Shown piece after piece: positions 43,096 to 53,851 of a stretch of DNA of 64,000 nucleotides. The position numbers were made by a program, and so were the translations under genes. Numbering within the stretch: position 1 is the stretch's first letter; each line of letters opens with the position of its first letter. The notes beneath the pieces are model-generated. The model had not been told where the DNA came from. It saw only the letters and a program-made list of their open reading frames with translations, and did not search any database. The stretch covers positions 1 to 64,000 of the forward strand of contig JAKUCV010001503.1 in NCBI GenBank assembly GCA_028386065.3, given 5' to 3'. Source of the DNA: Turnera subulata (Eukaryota; Streptophyta; Magnoliopsida; Malpighiales; Passifloraceae).

Positions 43096-46000
43096 TGTAA
43101 CAGCCTGGGTAAAAATTTATATTTTTACCGGACTATAAGAGGCTTTGTACAGTAATTTACCATATGAAAATAATGTTTGGTAATTATTTCATGATAACCG
43201 AGCATTGGATTCTAAATCCGGTCCTATTCTGAACTCCGGATATTTTTCAGAATTTTCAGGACGAGTTCGAATTTTCCGATTTGAAAAGTTGTGAAAAGAC
43301 AATTATGCCCCTAAGTTAGTTTTGAAGCTAATGATAGATAGAAGGGCATAAGGGACATTTTGCTGGGTTAGATTCTTCCCTGCTTAATCATGCACATACA
43401 CAGTAATCCCCATAATTCTGCTCAATTATTCAACCGTTGTTCGACCGTTACCGACATCTTTTTTTCTTTTCCTTTTGCCTACCACTATGTTCTGTTCCCT
43501 CTCCCTTGCCTATAAAACTATGCTCTTCATCCAAAGCCAAACCATGCACCCACTGTATCACCTACAAGCAAACTTCCAGTGAGAAACTTTGTACCCAGTA
43601 TAGCTAACCTGTCCTTTTTCTACATCACTGTCTAGCCCACACAATCTCCTTCCCATCCAAAAGAAAAAGAAATTAATAACAACAATAATATATATATATA
43701 AAAAAAACAGACCGAGCCACCATCGGACCACCATCTCCTCTTCACCCCACCTCAAACCACCAGTTGCCAGCCGCTCACATCCTTCCTCCTTCCGCCAGAC
43801 GAACACAACACCGTCACCCTTTCTCCGCTTTTTTTTCTTTCCTCCTTCTTTCTCCTCTTCTCCCACCCTTCGTCGCCGCCTCCTCTCCTCTGCCTCTGCG
43901 ACCAAACGGTGCCGCCACCATCCGAGAGGTGTTCGTCACCACTGGGGGGGATGAACTCGAGCCGCCACCGCGCAAAGGGGGACTGATTCCTTTTCTCTCC
44001 CTTCTCCCTCTGCAACATGAGCCGCCGCTAGATCACCTCTGCAGCAAGAGTTGTCACTGCTGAGGGTGAACCAATGTGCCCCGATCTTCCTCTCGCCGCC
44101 ACCTCTACGTGGTTGTGTTGGTAAGACCCGATGACGCCCTTCACCTCCTTCCTCCATGATCTTTCCGTTTCCTTTACACCCGATTCTTATTGGTTTGGAC
44201 TAATCGGGTTCTGATTGTTGTTGTTGTGGTTGTGAGATGAATTGACGGTATTGACGATGGTGTGTTGGCGGTTGTGGATTGTGGATGTTCCCAGTGGTGG
44301 CATTGGCCGTGAATGGTGGATGGTCGTGGGTGGGGTTTGTTGTGATGTTGATGATGGCAAGTTCAGAGGGCAGTGGAGTTGCTGTTCTCAGGACTTTTGT
44401 GTTGATGATGGACCGGGAACTGGAGTTTTGGGAACGTCCTGCTGCTGTGAAAAGTAACCAGCCAAAATCCGGCGAGGTCACAGGTATCTCCCGGCGTGAA
44501 CAGTGCGTTCCTCAACAAACGGGACTCGGTGGATGGGTTGCTTAGGTAATTCCTCGGACTCGTTTACACCATGAGCTCAGGTTTGGGCTTGGTTTGCACA
44601 ACGGACTCGGAAATGGGCCGAACGTGCGGAGGCCCACGTTCCCATGACATATATATGCATTTGACGGACCTAATAACGAAACCGATGGATAAGTAAAATA
44701 CGTGGACGAATTATGTAATTAAGATGTCAATGATTTAAACTATAGATTAAAAACGATATTATTTTTGATTTAACTATGTATTCATAAGTCTAATATATGT
44801 AACCCGCATATGATTTATTTTATGGCCATATTATGTTTTTATAATTTTCTATGTACCGGAACTATGATAGTGGCATTAGTAATTTGATGAAATATTATAT
44901 CAGTTATATTATTTCATCTACAGATTTTATTAGTATGAGTATATTAATTTAACATAATATGTACGGGTTTTATATTATATAATGAGTTCTGATATTATTA
45001 TTATTATCTTTACCCTATTTATAATTATCAGTTATATAATATATATATGAATTTATAAATATTACTTTTACAACATTAGATACAATTATTTTATACCATA
45101 TATTGGCTATATTAATTTCTCACTGATGGTACTACTTCCCATTTAACGATCTTATTATCGAAAATATTATTTTAATGTATTTATCGCCTTTACTATTTTG
45201 TAACCAGTGTTTACCAAACGTATACGTATTTATTATTATTATTATTTTAACGGGAGTAAATACTTTAAGGAATATTACTTTCTTCATATTATAGACTACA
45301 GGTATTTATGGGTCATAATTAATTTCACAGCCTTAATAGCAACGTTTAATGGAAACGGTTAGGAAACATTGATAACAGAGTTAGTTGTGGATAAGCTAAT
45401 AAACTAATAGTTAACCACATGCATTGCATTCTTCGATGTGCATTATATGTGATTATATGTGTTGATATGATATAGGCACAGTTAAAGCCATATGGACTAT
45501 GTACCGGCTTCAGAGGCATATCAAGTAAGGATAAGTAAATATTAATATGCTGCCCATAATATCAAGTTGTTGTTTGTCTAATGTGTATGATATTTGTCAG
45601 TATGATACTACTTTTGTGGCTGTGAATGTTTGTGGTTGCTATTGATGAGGATGGATTGTTGGTAAAAGTAAATTTGTTGTTGTTGTTGTCTGTGAGACTT
45701 ATATGAGTTGAGTACCTGGAGTACTATCATGTGATGACAATTTGGTTTGAGTTTGTGTTATCCAGTCGAGAGGAGAGGCTGCGAGCCTGCTCGGGATAAT
45801 GAGTTGATGGTCGGTTAACAATATTGTGGTATTAAGACTAAAATAGTAATATTAATAAAATGGAAACACTTAGACATCTAGTAAGTCATAGTTAAATATT
45901 GGTATAGCCTGATGGTAGTCTTATTTTTATTTTATAGTACTGGGGGAGAGTGTGCTTAGGGTCTGCTCCCTGTCTGTACCCGTTATTATTTTAGGCGCTG

Positions 46001-46588
46001 GGGGAGATTGTGCTTGGGGTCTGCTCCCTGTCTGTGCCAGTTTACGTGGAGGTACCAGTGCGGGATCCACGGGCTAGCTAGCTTGACTACCTGGCGACGG
46101 ACACCATTTAACTTGTGATAGGGGCCCTGTTAATAAAATTGGATTAGTGTGTCTAGGACAACACAGAGTACCTTCTGTCTGTTACCGTCAGTGAAGTGAT
46201 TGTCTGTGACTTGGTTATTATTGGTTGCCTGTATATTTATCTTTACTTATAGATTTTACCCTGTGAGCACTTCGGACTCACCCCTCGCCTACGTGACTCA
46301 GTCACGTAGTTTGATCTGTGTTTAGTACAGGAACGTATGAAGCAAGCTGCAGTGTACCCTCGGGCAGGACTCGGATCCATTGGATTGCATCAGGTTTTGC
46401 ATATGGTGTCTTGATTATTTAAATGCTTCCGCTGTGCTAAAGTTGTTGTTGTACCCGAGGTCAGGTGATTGATATTATATTGGGCCATTGGGCTGATTTT
46501 CTGTTATATTTATGCAGTTTGAGCCACATGTCGGCACTATTGTTCGTTAATTACTGTTTGTTGGGTAAATTTGGCTCGGGGCATTTCA
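43096..46588 (+). repeat. 3' LTR of element B, 3493 bp (longest family LTR in blocks A and B)
   Basis: Runs TGTAACAGCCTGGG to CTCGGGGCATTTCA, with a TATAAAA box at 43511-43517 and a GC-rich leader at about 43700-44150. It contains a tandem duplication of a ~75-bp CTGGGGGAGA-type unit at about 45940-46035 that is single in the A and B 5' LTRs. Confidence 0.88.
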
Positions 46589-46593
46589 AAGTT

Positions 46594-48844
46594 CTTCTTC
46601 CCTTTTTATGAATGTATAGACACATTATTTCTTTAAAAATAGTTCAAATATAAAATTAATTTATTTACCACAATATTTAAGAAATAAAAATAATAAAAGA
46701 TTATTTTAAAATTTAGTTATAAATTATCCAACCTGTGTGAGGATAAGTACTATTTAACTTGTTTTTCATAACTTATTTTTTTCGTATTTTCATGTAATTA
46801 CACTATTTGAGACAATCAACTCTTTTGAAAATGAGATAATATCTTGATGAAGGTGTGAAATAAAGAATTAAAGAGGTGAGAGTTAGAAATTAAAGAGTTG
46901 AAATTTACAAAACAATCACCTTTTTAATAATATTATTTTCGTAATAAAAAGAGGAGAAAGTTACAAATTAAAGATGTTAGTACAATGAATAAGGAAAATA
47001 GGTAAAAAAACAAATAAAAATAAAAATAATTAATATAAGCGATGAAGCTATAGAAAATAATTTTATATAATGTAGACCTTTATACAATGACAATCTAAAG
47101 TAATAAAAGAAATTTACTACATTAAGCGCTAAACAGTTTTTAAAAAAATGAGTTGCAGCAAATTAGTATAGAGAAATCTAAAATCAATGTAATGCATGCG
47201 TCTTTTAAAATGGAATGTGAGAAAATATTTATTACTATATAACCATCTTCACAAGTTAAAAAAAAAAATATTGGACTACCTCAATCGCTAAACTAATAAT
47301 AAATATAAGTAAACAAATAGAAGAAACTAAGACAATTAGTTAAAAGTAAAAAGACTATTATTTTTTATAAATCAACCCAAATTGGTTTCATCCTCTCTTA
47401 TTTGAAAAATCCTAAACCAATTTCGGCCGAGAGCACACCAAAAATTCCATCATCATAGCATCTTGAATTTCTTCTAGCATATAAATTCAATTCTACCAAA
47501 TCATACATGAAGTTGTCACTTATTGTCCTTTGGGGGAGTGATGGTAATGTTCTGTAAATTTAACAAGGTTATCTTAGTTTTACTGTGCAGTTTTGAGCTT
47601 CAAAAATTATTTTACCTTTAATCGGCCCATGGTTTTTAATTCTGAGACTTGCTTTTCATCTAAAAAAAATTCTGAGACTTGCTTGACATTCCGGTGAATT
47701 TTAGTTAAATTTTTCTCCGGTTTGAAAAGACAAGCTGCCCCTGGTAATACCACAATCCAAGGGCTGTTGAAGAGTATTTTAGTCATTTCAAAGTGCCGGG
47801 AAACTTTATTCCCAACGTGGAAATCCAAACGGCTAATCGTGACTTGCCACGTAGCGGCTGACCCCTTTTCTTTTTTTTTCTTTCCTCTCCTCTGTCCTTT
47901 TCTCTCTCTCCCTTCCCTGATCTACCCCTCTCGTCATCCCCTTCGTCTCTGCTCACAATCTCTTATCTCTCTTCCCTAATAACGAACTCACCTCCACCAT
48001 CAAGTCACCTTCCCCCTCCTCGTCTCCTCCGTCACACCCACACCCCGTATTCTTCACCACTGCCGCCCAGCCGCCGACCTCGCCGTCCGCAAACAAACGT
48101 TGCCGCGCATCTCTCTGCCACCGCGAGCAACCGCCGCCCATGGATCGAGCAGCCGCCAAGTGGATCGAGCGCCAGAGGTCACTCCTGCTGCTGCTGCAGA
48201 TCCCATCATTGGCGCCGAGACCAAAAAGCAGAGAATCGGGCAAGCCGCCTCACTCCGCCGTGGGTGGGTCGCGTCGGCCACCTCCTTTCCTTTAATTTTC
48301 TCCAACTAAGGAGTTAAACGAGCTATTCGTGTTTGATTGTTGTATGTTGTTGACTGTGTGTTGATGGTCTGTTGCTTTATGGTGGACGAGAGATGCGAGG
48401 TTGTGATCGGGGATGTTGGATTTGGCCGTGGTTGTTGCTGTGGCCGGAAACCGGTGGTTCAATTCTGGACAGTAGGTCGTGGGTTGTGGTTGCTAGTCGT
48501 GGCAGGTTGTGGGTTATGAGTTACTGGAGATTTTGTTTTCATGGTGGTGGTGTATTGTGGTTCAGAGCAGGCAGTACCTGGACGGAATTAAGTGGACTAA
48601 CAACCTGATTATTTTTTTCAATTAATTAATTGGTCATTAATATGGATGAATTGGATTTTATTAGATATTAATAACAAATAATCTGGAAATTATTCTACTC
48701 TCTGAAAGAGAATTGACGAAGAGTGAAAAGTTGTAAAATCAAAATCAATAAAAAATTCAAATTAAAAACCAAGAGAGAACATCACTACATCCAATCCCAA
48801 TTAAAAACTAAATCATTCCCGTCCATCGGTTAAATGTTTAAATC
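46594..48844. other. Unassigned stretch: AT-rich left part, CT/GC-rich right part
   Basis: 46594-47500 is AT-rich with no supported gene. A 23-bp direct repeat built on TTCTGAGACTTGCTT occurs near 47640-47680. From about 47860 there is a CT-rich then GC-rich segment (to about 48310), then GTTGTGG-rich DNA. This resembles the TATA-leader arrangement of the LTRs in this window but without matching ends, so it may be a remnant of another LTR family. Short frames here (for example 48100-48309) have no recognisable domain. Confidence 0.4.
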
Positions 48845-49852
48845 TCAATCCATCATTTGCACTGATCCTCCCAACTTTTGCACTGATCCTGGCAACATAA
48901 TCCAATAAAGCAAAGAGCGTTGTTGGCCCACGTCAAAAGAAGGCAAATGCATTGTTACACTTTGCTCTTCTAAATCCCACACATAAATATACTTATTGTC
49001 CTCGTTAAGATAGTAAATAGAATTCTTCTTGATTGCCGGGTCAGCTATTGAACAACACACGCCTTCATAACAATAATCGTCAAGAAAGATAGTACGTCTT
49101 CCCATGCCGTTTATCTTTATCCATCCTTTACCCTTTTTGAAATTTGCCAAGTAAATTCCAAAGTGTGACACTTCGAATCCGAAAATCCCAATCGCTTGCC
49201 TCTCCACTATGACTAATTCATCATCACATTGAGATCGAATCATATAATATTTTGCATAGGCGCAGCTGATGTGAGGCGGTGTAGGATGTGGTAGCCAACT
49301 TCCTTCAAGGATTGGTCTAAGCTCAAGTCTTGATTCTTCAAATTCGACAGCAACGACAACCCTTCCTCTAATACCATAAATTTTCCCTCCAACAGAGCTT
49401 ATGTTCAACAGCCTATGTTCAAATTGATCTTGCCTTTGATATTGATTGTCACCCGGCTTGCAAAATAGGATACCCTCATCTCCAGAAAAAACAATGTGGC
49501 AATTAGGATCGGTTGGAGACGAGAACGCCCAAAGATCGTAATCAAAATCCCCAACACAAGGAAGCTTAATTCTTTCTCTTGATACAACATTCAAAAGAAA
49601 CTGGTCATCAAATTCCACATCTTCTACCATCATCCATTCATTAAGAATAGACAATATTCTCTTGTTTTTGTCCATTTCAGATATAATTCTAGTATGGTAC
49701 TTTTCCTCCGATATACTAAGAAAGATTTGTCTTTGCATGTTGTCAGCATCACATATCAAAAGCCAAGGGTATGACTGGTTTGGTTGATGAGACTCATAGG
49801 ACGACTCATCAAATTTGGGAGGCAATGGGGTGCTATTGGTGGTTGACTCCAT
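48845..49852 (-). CDS. DUF295 / KIB-type beta-propeller protein without F-box (335 aa)
   Basis: An intact single-exon frame from ATG 49852 to TGA at 48845. It matches the plant DUF295 family. Residues about 60-110 give ILNEWMMVED ... FLLNVVSRERIKLP (first blade: W-hydrophobic, FLLNPxxRERIxLP pattern). Residues 150-180 carry SSVGGKIYGIRG. Residues 240-315 carry the closing signature with SIADPAIKKNSIYYLNE and YIYVWDLEEQSVTMHLPSF. Many relatives have an N-terminal F-box and act as SCF ubiquitin-ligase adaptors; here the N-terminus (MESTTNSTPLPPKF) has none, as in the F-box-less DUF295 group. No targeting peptide is obvious. A 12-bp GATCAGTGCAAA repeat encodes two GSVQ-type units near the C-terminus. 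It is the only good host-type gene in the window. The substrate is unknown. Confidence 0.85.
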   Translation of the reverse strand: MESTTNSTPLPPKFDESSYESHQPNQSYPWLLICDADNMQRQIFLSISEEKYHTRIISEMDKNKRILSILNEWMMVEDVEFDDQFLLNVVSRERIKLPCVGDFDYDLWAFSSPTDPNCHIVFSGDEGILFCKPGDNQYQRQDQFEHRLLNISSVGGKIYGIRGRVVVAVEFEESRLELRPILEGSWLPHPTPPHISCAYAKYYMIRSQCDDELVIVERQAIGIFGFEVSHFGIYLANFKKGKGWIKINGMGRRTIFLDDYCYEGVCCSIADPAIKKNSIYYLNEDNKYIYVWDLEEQSVTMHLPSFDVGQQRSLLYWIMLPGSVQKLGGSVQMMD

Positions 49853-49905
49853 CAGAAGAAAAGATTTAATTCGCAGCTTCCTGGAAGAATTGTTTTCTAG
49901 CTCCT

Positions 49906-49913
49906 ATATATAG
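49906..49913 (-). promoter_or_regulatory. TATA box of the DUF295 gene
   Basis: TATATATA in a CCTATATATAGGG context, 54-61 bp upstream of the ATG at 49852. This would place the transcription start about 25-30 bp before the ATG, giving a short 5' UTR. Confidence 0.55.
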
Positions 49914-49920
49914 GGCTTGA

Positions 49921-50075
49921 GAGTCGGTTGGTTCTTTGATTAAAAAGAGAGAGAGAGTCGGTTACTTTAAAAAAAAAAAAGGTTTATAAACAGTCGGTTG
50001 GTTCCTTGATTAAAAGAGACATAGAGAGAGAGTCGGTTAGTTTAAAAAAAAAAAAAAGAAAAGTTTATAAACAGT
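49921..50075. repeat. Tandem duplication in the DUF295 promoter
   Basis: Two ~75-bp units, each with GAGTCGGTTGGTTC, a GATTAAAA purine run, a GAGAGAGAGTCGGTTA segment, a poly(A) run and TTTATAAACAGTC. The first unit is at about 49921-49993, the second at 49994-50075. It lies directly upstream of the TATA box. Confidence 0.8.
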
Positions 50076-50226
50076 CCACAGTGAAAAGGGATTGGGTTGA
50101 TTTGGTTTGGCCCAAATACAGCAAGCGAAAACCCAACGCCACCCAAAGCGTTATAATTTTGAGTATACTATTAGGCGAGTATTAGCATGTGTTTCCTTAT
50201 GGACAAAGACATAATATTCTTTTATA

Positions 50227-50227
50227 C

Positions 50228-50268
<41 letters not shown>
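50227..50268. repeat. (AAT)n microsatellite
   Basis: About 14 AAT/ATA units in a row. Confidence 0.95.
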
Positions 50269-50269
<1 letters not shown>

Positions 50270-50390
50270 GACAATAAAAGCTCAAAATAGTTTCTGAATG
50301 TAGTTTCATTCGATGTGAGACTAATTGAGAGGATACGCAGCACTAGTGGTTTTTATGAGTTACAACTTACAACATTGTCTCTATATCTAT

Positions 50391-50900
50391 ACTATCTATA
50401 AAAGCATGAAGACAGAAAAACACCAAAACAGCAAAACATACGAAACTACTAAAATATTCTTCATTAATTAAATTACCATACATTATTTTTCCTGTCCCTC
50501 TTCCTCTGCGCAACAAAAGAACATTACTGTAATACAATTACAATTATAATCTATATCTATATCTATATCTATCTATACTATATATAAAAGTACGAACGCA
50601 GCGAAATAACCGAAAATACAGAAATAACCCTATTTAATAATAATAATATAATACTATCTATAAAAGCATGAAGACATAAAAATACCAAAATAGCGAAACA
50701 TGCAAAACTACTAAAATACCCTTCATTAATTAAATCACCATACATTATTTTTCCTACCACGTCTTCTGCGCAACAAAAGCATAATACTGTAATACAATTA
50801 CAATTACAATCTATATCTATATCTATCTATACTATATATAAAAGTACGAACGCAGCGAAACGCGAAACAACCGAAAATATAGAAATAACCTATTTAATAA
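50391..50900. repeat. 262-bp tandem duplication containing Helitron-like 5' ends
   Basis: ACTATCTATAAAAGCATGAAG occurs at 50391 and again at 50653, 262 bp apart, followed in each unit by the same AT-rich sequence and then by TCTATACTATATATAAAAG (50572 and 50826) and ACGAACGCAGCG. The two short motifs are both of the TC-starting Helitron 5'-end style. Confidence 0.75.
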
Positions 50901-51389
50901 TAATAATAATTAATATCTTACTCTTATTTAATTGAAACGACATGTCATACAATAATGAATGACATGTAGTTTCTATGTACTATATATTAAAGAACTGACT
51001 CAAACAATAGATGAAAATAAAAATAACTATACTTATATTAATAATAATATAAAATATAAATTAATATTTTACTTTTATTTTATTACGAGGAACTATCAAA
51101 TAACAATGAATGATATTTTTAGTTCTTATTATAATCAAGAAAATATGTAGAAATACTCTTACAAATTAGCATTACTCTTATTTTATTAAGACGAAACGCC
51201 ATAATAATGATTGACATGTAATTTTACTCCTGAAGTCTACGTCTCCATTTTGCTTTAGGGATGTCATCAAAGGTAAACCACGGTCCTCCAGGCGAGGACT
51301 TATGGTCAGAAAATTCAAATGGACCATTTGATCCAGCAGGGACTGTTCCTGACATGTGTGTGTCTTCTTGGCTTTGATGGAGGAAGTGT

Positions 51390-53041
51390 TGTTAGAACTC
51401 ATGGTTCATTACAAGGTTTTGATAATTGACAAACCAGTTCCAGATCATGACAAAGATGAAGGAAAAAGAATGAAGCAAAAAGAAATGAAAGCAATCCTCA
51501 AGTCAAAGAAACCAAATCAAGAGCAAAGGATCAAAGTGAATGAGCACAAGAATTGAAGAGCCAAGAAAGAAGAGTTAGATCCATAAATTGTACAAGGTAT
51601 AACACTCAACTCTTCTAGGACATTGGCTCAAAATAAGATGAATTTTGCTCATGCATAACATGACATACTTCCAAGCATAAAAATGTTTTTCGAGCCATGA
51701 ACATCGATGTTGAGGATTTAAACATCGATGTTCCTACCTTTGCACAATTCTTCAAAACAGGCAGAAGGCTCAGAACATCGATGTTGGCATCCCAAACATC
51801 GATGTTCTAGTGACCGTTACTTTTAAAACTAGTCACAACATCGATGTTCCCATTTGTAACATCGATGTTCCATATTGGTCACTTTTCAATTTGTTTTGCC
51901 GAGCCAAAATAACATCGATGTTATGATTTAAACATCGATGTTCCTACCTTTGAACAATTTTTCAAAAACGGCAATAGGCAAATAACATCGATGTTGGCAT
52001 CCCAAACATCGATGTTCTTGGTTTCAACCATTTTTCTAAATGTTGGCAGAAGGCTAAGAACATCGATGTTGGTTTCCCAAACATCGGTGTTCTCATGACC
52101 GTTGCATTTGAAAACACTTTTGCATAAGCAAAACATCGATGTTCTATTCCATAACATCGATGTTCTTCAAATGCTCAGCTTCAATCATTTTTCACAGAAG
52201 CAAAATAACATCGATGTTGGAAAGAAAACATCGATGTTCTTCACAGATCAGTTTTCATCTCATTTTCACAGAATCAAAATAACATCGATGTTTTAGTTAC
52301 CGTTAGCCCAAAATTCAAATTTAATGGGCAAAACATCGATGTTCTACCTCTAAACATCGATGTTTTAGCCGTTGAGCAGACAACTTTTCAGCACCCACTA
52401 TGTTTTGTTTAAGATTGTTTTTGGGTGGATTTAAAACGGCTCTATAACTTTTCAGAGCTATAAATTGAGCATTTTTAGCTCTGTTTTAAAGATGAATCAA
52501 CTCTCAACATTCAAGCATTCATTCCATACATTCATCAAAATTATTATTGAGCCAATATCCTTTTGAGGATTTGAGAGTTGCCTTTTAGAGCTTAATCTTG
52601 TATACTCATATCTGCTCTTTGAGAGAGTTCTTTGTTTGAGTGATTGAATTGTATATTCATACACCTTAAGGGAGGTTAGTTCCCTTGTTGAGATTCATAG
52701 GAAGAGGGTATATCTTCTTGTGTGAGAATTCTTGAAGTGAGGCATCTTCAAGCAAGAGTGCTGAGGTTCATGTGACTTGAACTCTCAGGTTTAGGATTCT
52801 TGTGACTAGAATTCCTAGGTTGTAACGGTTTGTTAAGCACCCGTAAGCTTAACACTAGATAGTGAAATCTTCAAGTGAGACTTGAAGGGCTGGATTAGCC
52901 ACACTAGTAGAGTGTGTGTGAACCAGGATAAATTGGTTGTATCCTTCAATCTTTCAATTCCGCAATTATTTCCTGCTTATTTTGTTTTAATCCGAAAAAC
53001 GCTATTCACCCCCCCTCTAGCGTAGGGCTATTGTTCTAACA
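51390..53041 (+). mobile_element. Solo LTR of SIRE-like Copia, 1652 bp
   Basis: Starts TGTTAGAACTCATGG, ends TTGTTCTAACA and is flanked by AGTGT (51385-51389 and 53042-53046). The tandem Helitron copy at about 53745-53760 shows the empty site with a single AGTGT. The same LTR family as 646-2161, here in plus orientation with the CACCCCCCCTCTAGCG motif at the right. No internal region is left. Confidence 0.93.
51700..52364. repeat. Paired AACATCGATGTT palindrome array in solo LTR
   Basis: Nineteen copies start at 51700, 51721, 51774, 51795, 51837, 51858, 51911, 51931, 51984, 52005, 52059, 52080, 52132, 52153, 52207, 52227, 52281, 52332 and 52353. Only the one at 52080 has a mismatch. Pair members are 20-21 bp apart and pairs recur about every 74 bp (once 63, and a 51-bp step at the end). 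Confidence 0.97.
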
Positions 53042-53586
53042 AGTGTGTAATCCTCATTCGAGTCATAAAACTCACTAGCACAATTGCATTCATGTTCACA
53101 CTTGGATGGATCAGTGTCTCAAATAAAATGCCCGTCGACATGAGAAACATAGACTTTGGAACTATTCGGTTGGAAAGAGGATACAATCTATATCTATATA
53201 TCTATATATAAAAGCACGAACGCAGCGAAACGCGAAACAACCGAAAATACAGAAATAATCCTATTTAATAATAAAAAAAATTAATATCTTACTCTTATTT
53301 AATTATTTCATACAATAATGAATGACATGTAGTTTCTATGTACTATATATAAAAAAACTAACTCAAACAATAGATGAAAATAAAAATAACTGTACTTATA
53401 TTAATAATAATATAAAATATAAATTAATATTTTACTTTTATTTTATTACGAGGAACTACCATATAACAATGAATGATATTTTTAGATCTTATTATAATCA
53501 AGAAAATATGTAGAAATACACCTACTAATTAACATTACTCTGATTTTATTAAGACGAAACGCCATAATAATGATTGACATGTAATT

Positions 53587-53851
53587 TTACTCCTGGAGTC
53601 TACGTCTCCATTTTGTTTTAGGGATGTCATCAAAGGTAAACCACGGTCGTCCAAGTGAGGACTTATGGTCAGGAAATTCAAATGGACCATTTGATCCAGC
53701 AAAGACTGTTCCTGACATGCGTGTGTCTTCTTGGCTTTGATGGAGGCAGTGTGTAATCCTTATCCGAGTCACAAAACTCATTCGCATAATTGCATTCAGG
53801 TTCACACTTGGAAGGATCAGTGTCCCAAATAAAATGTCCGTCGACATGAGA
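53587..53851 (-). pseudogene. Captured coding fragment in Helitron, copy 2 (split by element C)
   Basis: Same fragment as in copy 1, including TFDDIP and KWRRRLQE near 53590-53640 and the DTDPSKCEPEC region near 53790-53830. Continuity resumes at 62744-62790 (VSSFQPDGSKVYVS). It is uninterrupted at the position where copy 1 carries the solo LTR. Family uncertain. Confidence 0.4.

Larger units (their letters stand above)
31350..46588 (+). mobile_element. Element B: complete gag/pol-less gypsy-type LTR element with a nested insertion
   Basis: Both LTRs are present (31350-34024 and 43096-46588), flanked by AAGTT (31345-31349 and 46589-46593). The internal region holds the same three cargo genes as A and C, plus a 5.9-kb Athila/Tat-like element at 34216-40094. 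After removing that insert and the two redundant overlaps at the Ns, the internal region is about 2.3 kb, matching A (2470 bp) and C (2384 bp). Confidence 0.88.
51228..53165 (-). pseudogene. Captured coding fragment in Helitron, copy 1 (split by solo LTR)
   Basis: On the minus strand 53165-53042 plus 51389-51228 (joined across the solo LTR) give fragments such as DTDPSKCE in one frame and SNGPFEF, PWFTFDDIP and KWRRRLQE in another. The FDDIPxxKWRxRxQE pattern resembles the Gag-like N-terminal region of some plant retroelement polyproteins, but I cannot name the family with confidence. Copy 2 is at 53587-53851 plus 62744-62790. A frame change between the Cys-containing part and the FDDIP part shows it is not functional. 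Confidence 0.4.

Noticed and set aside
48054..48608. Several overlapping plus- and minus-strand ORFs (69-96 codons).
   Set aside because: Frames overlap on both strands in GC-rich DNA, with no domain and no promoter or splice context I can defend.
51700..52364. Regularly spaced short palindromes look like a CRISPR array.
   Set aside because: This is plant nuclear DNA inside an LTR with exact TG...CA ends and a 5-bp target duplication. The spacers are themselves similar to each other, and there are no cas genes.
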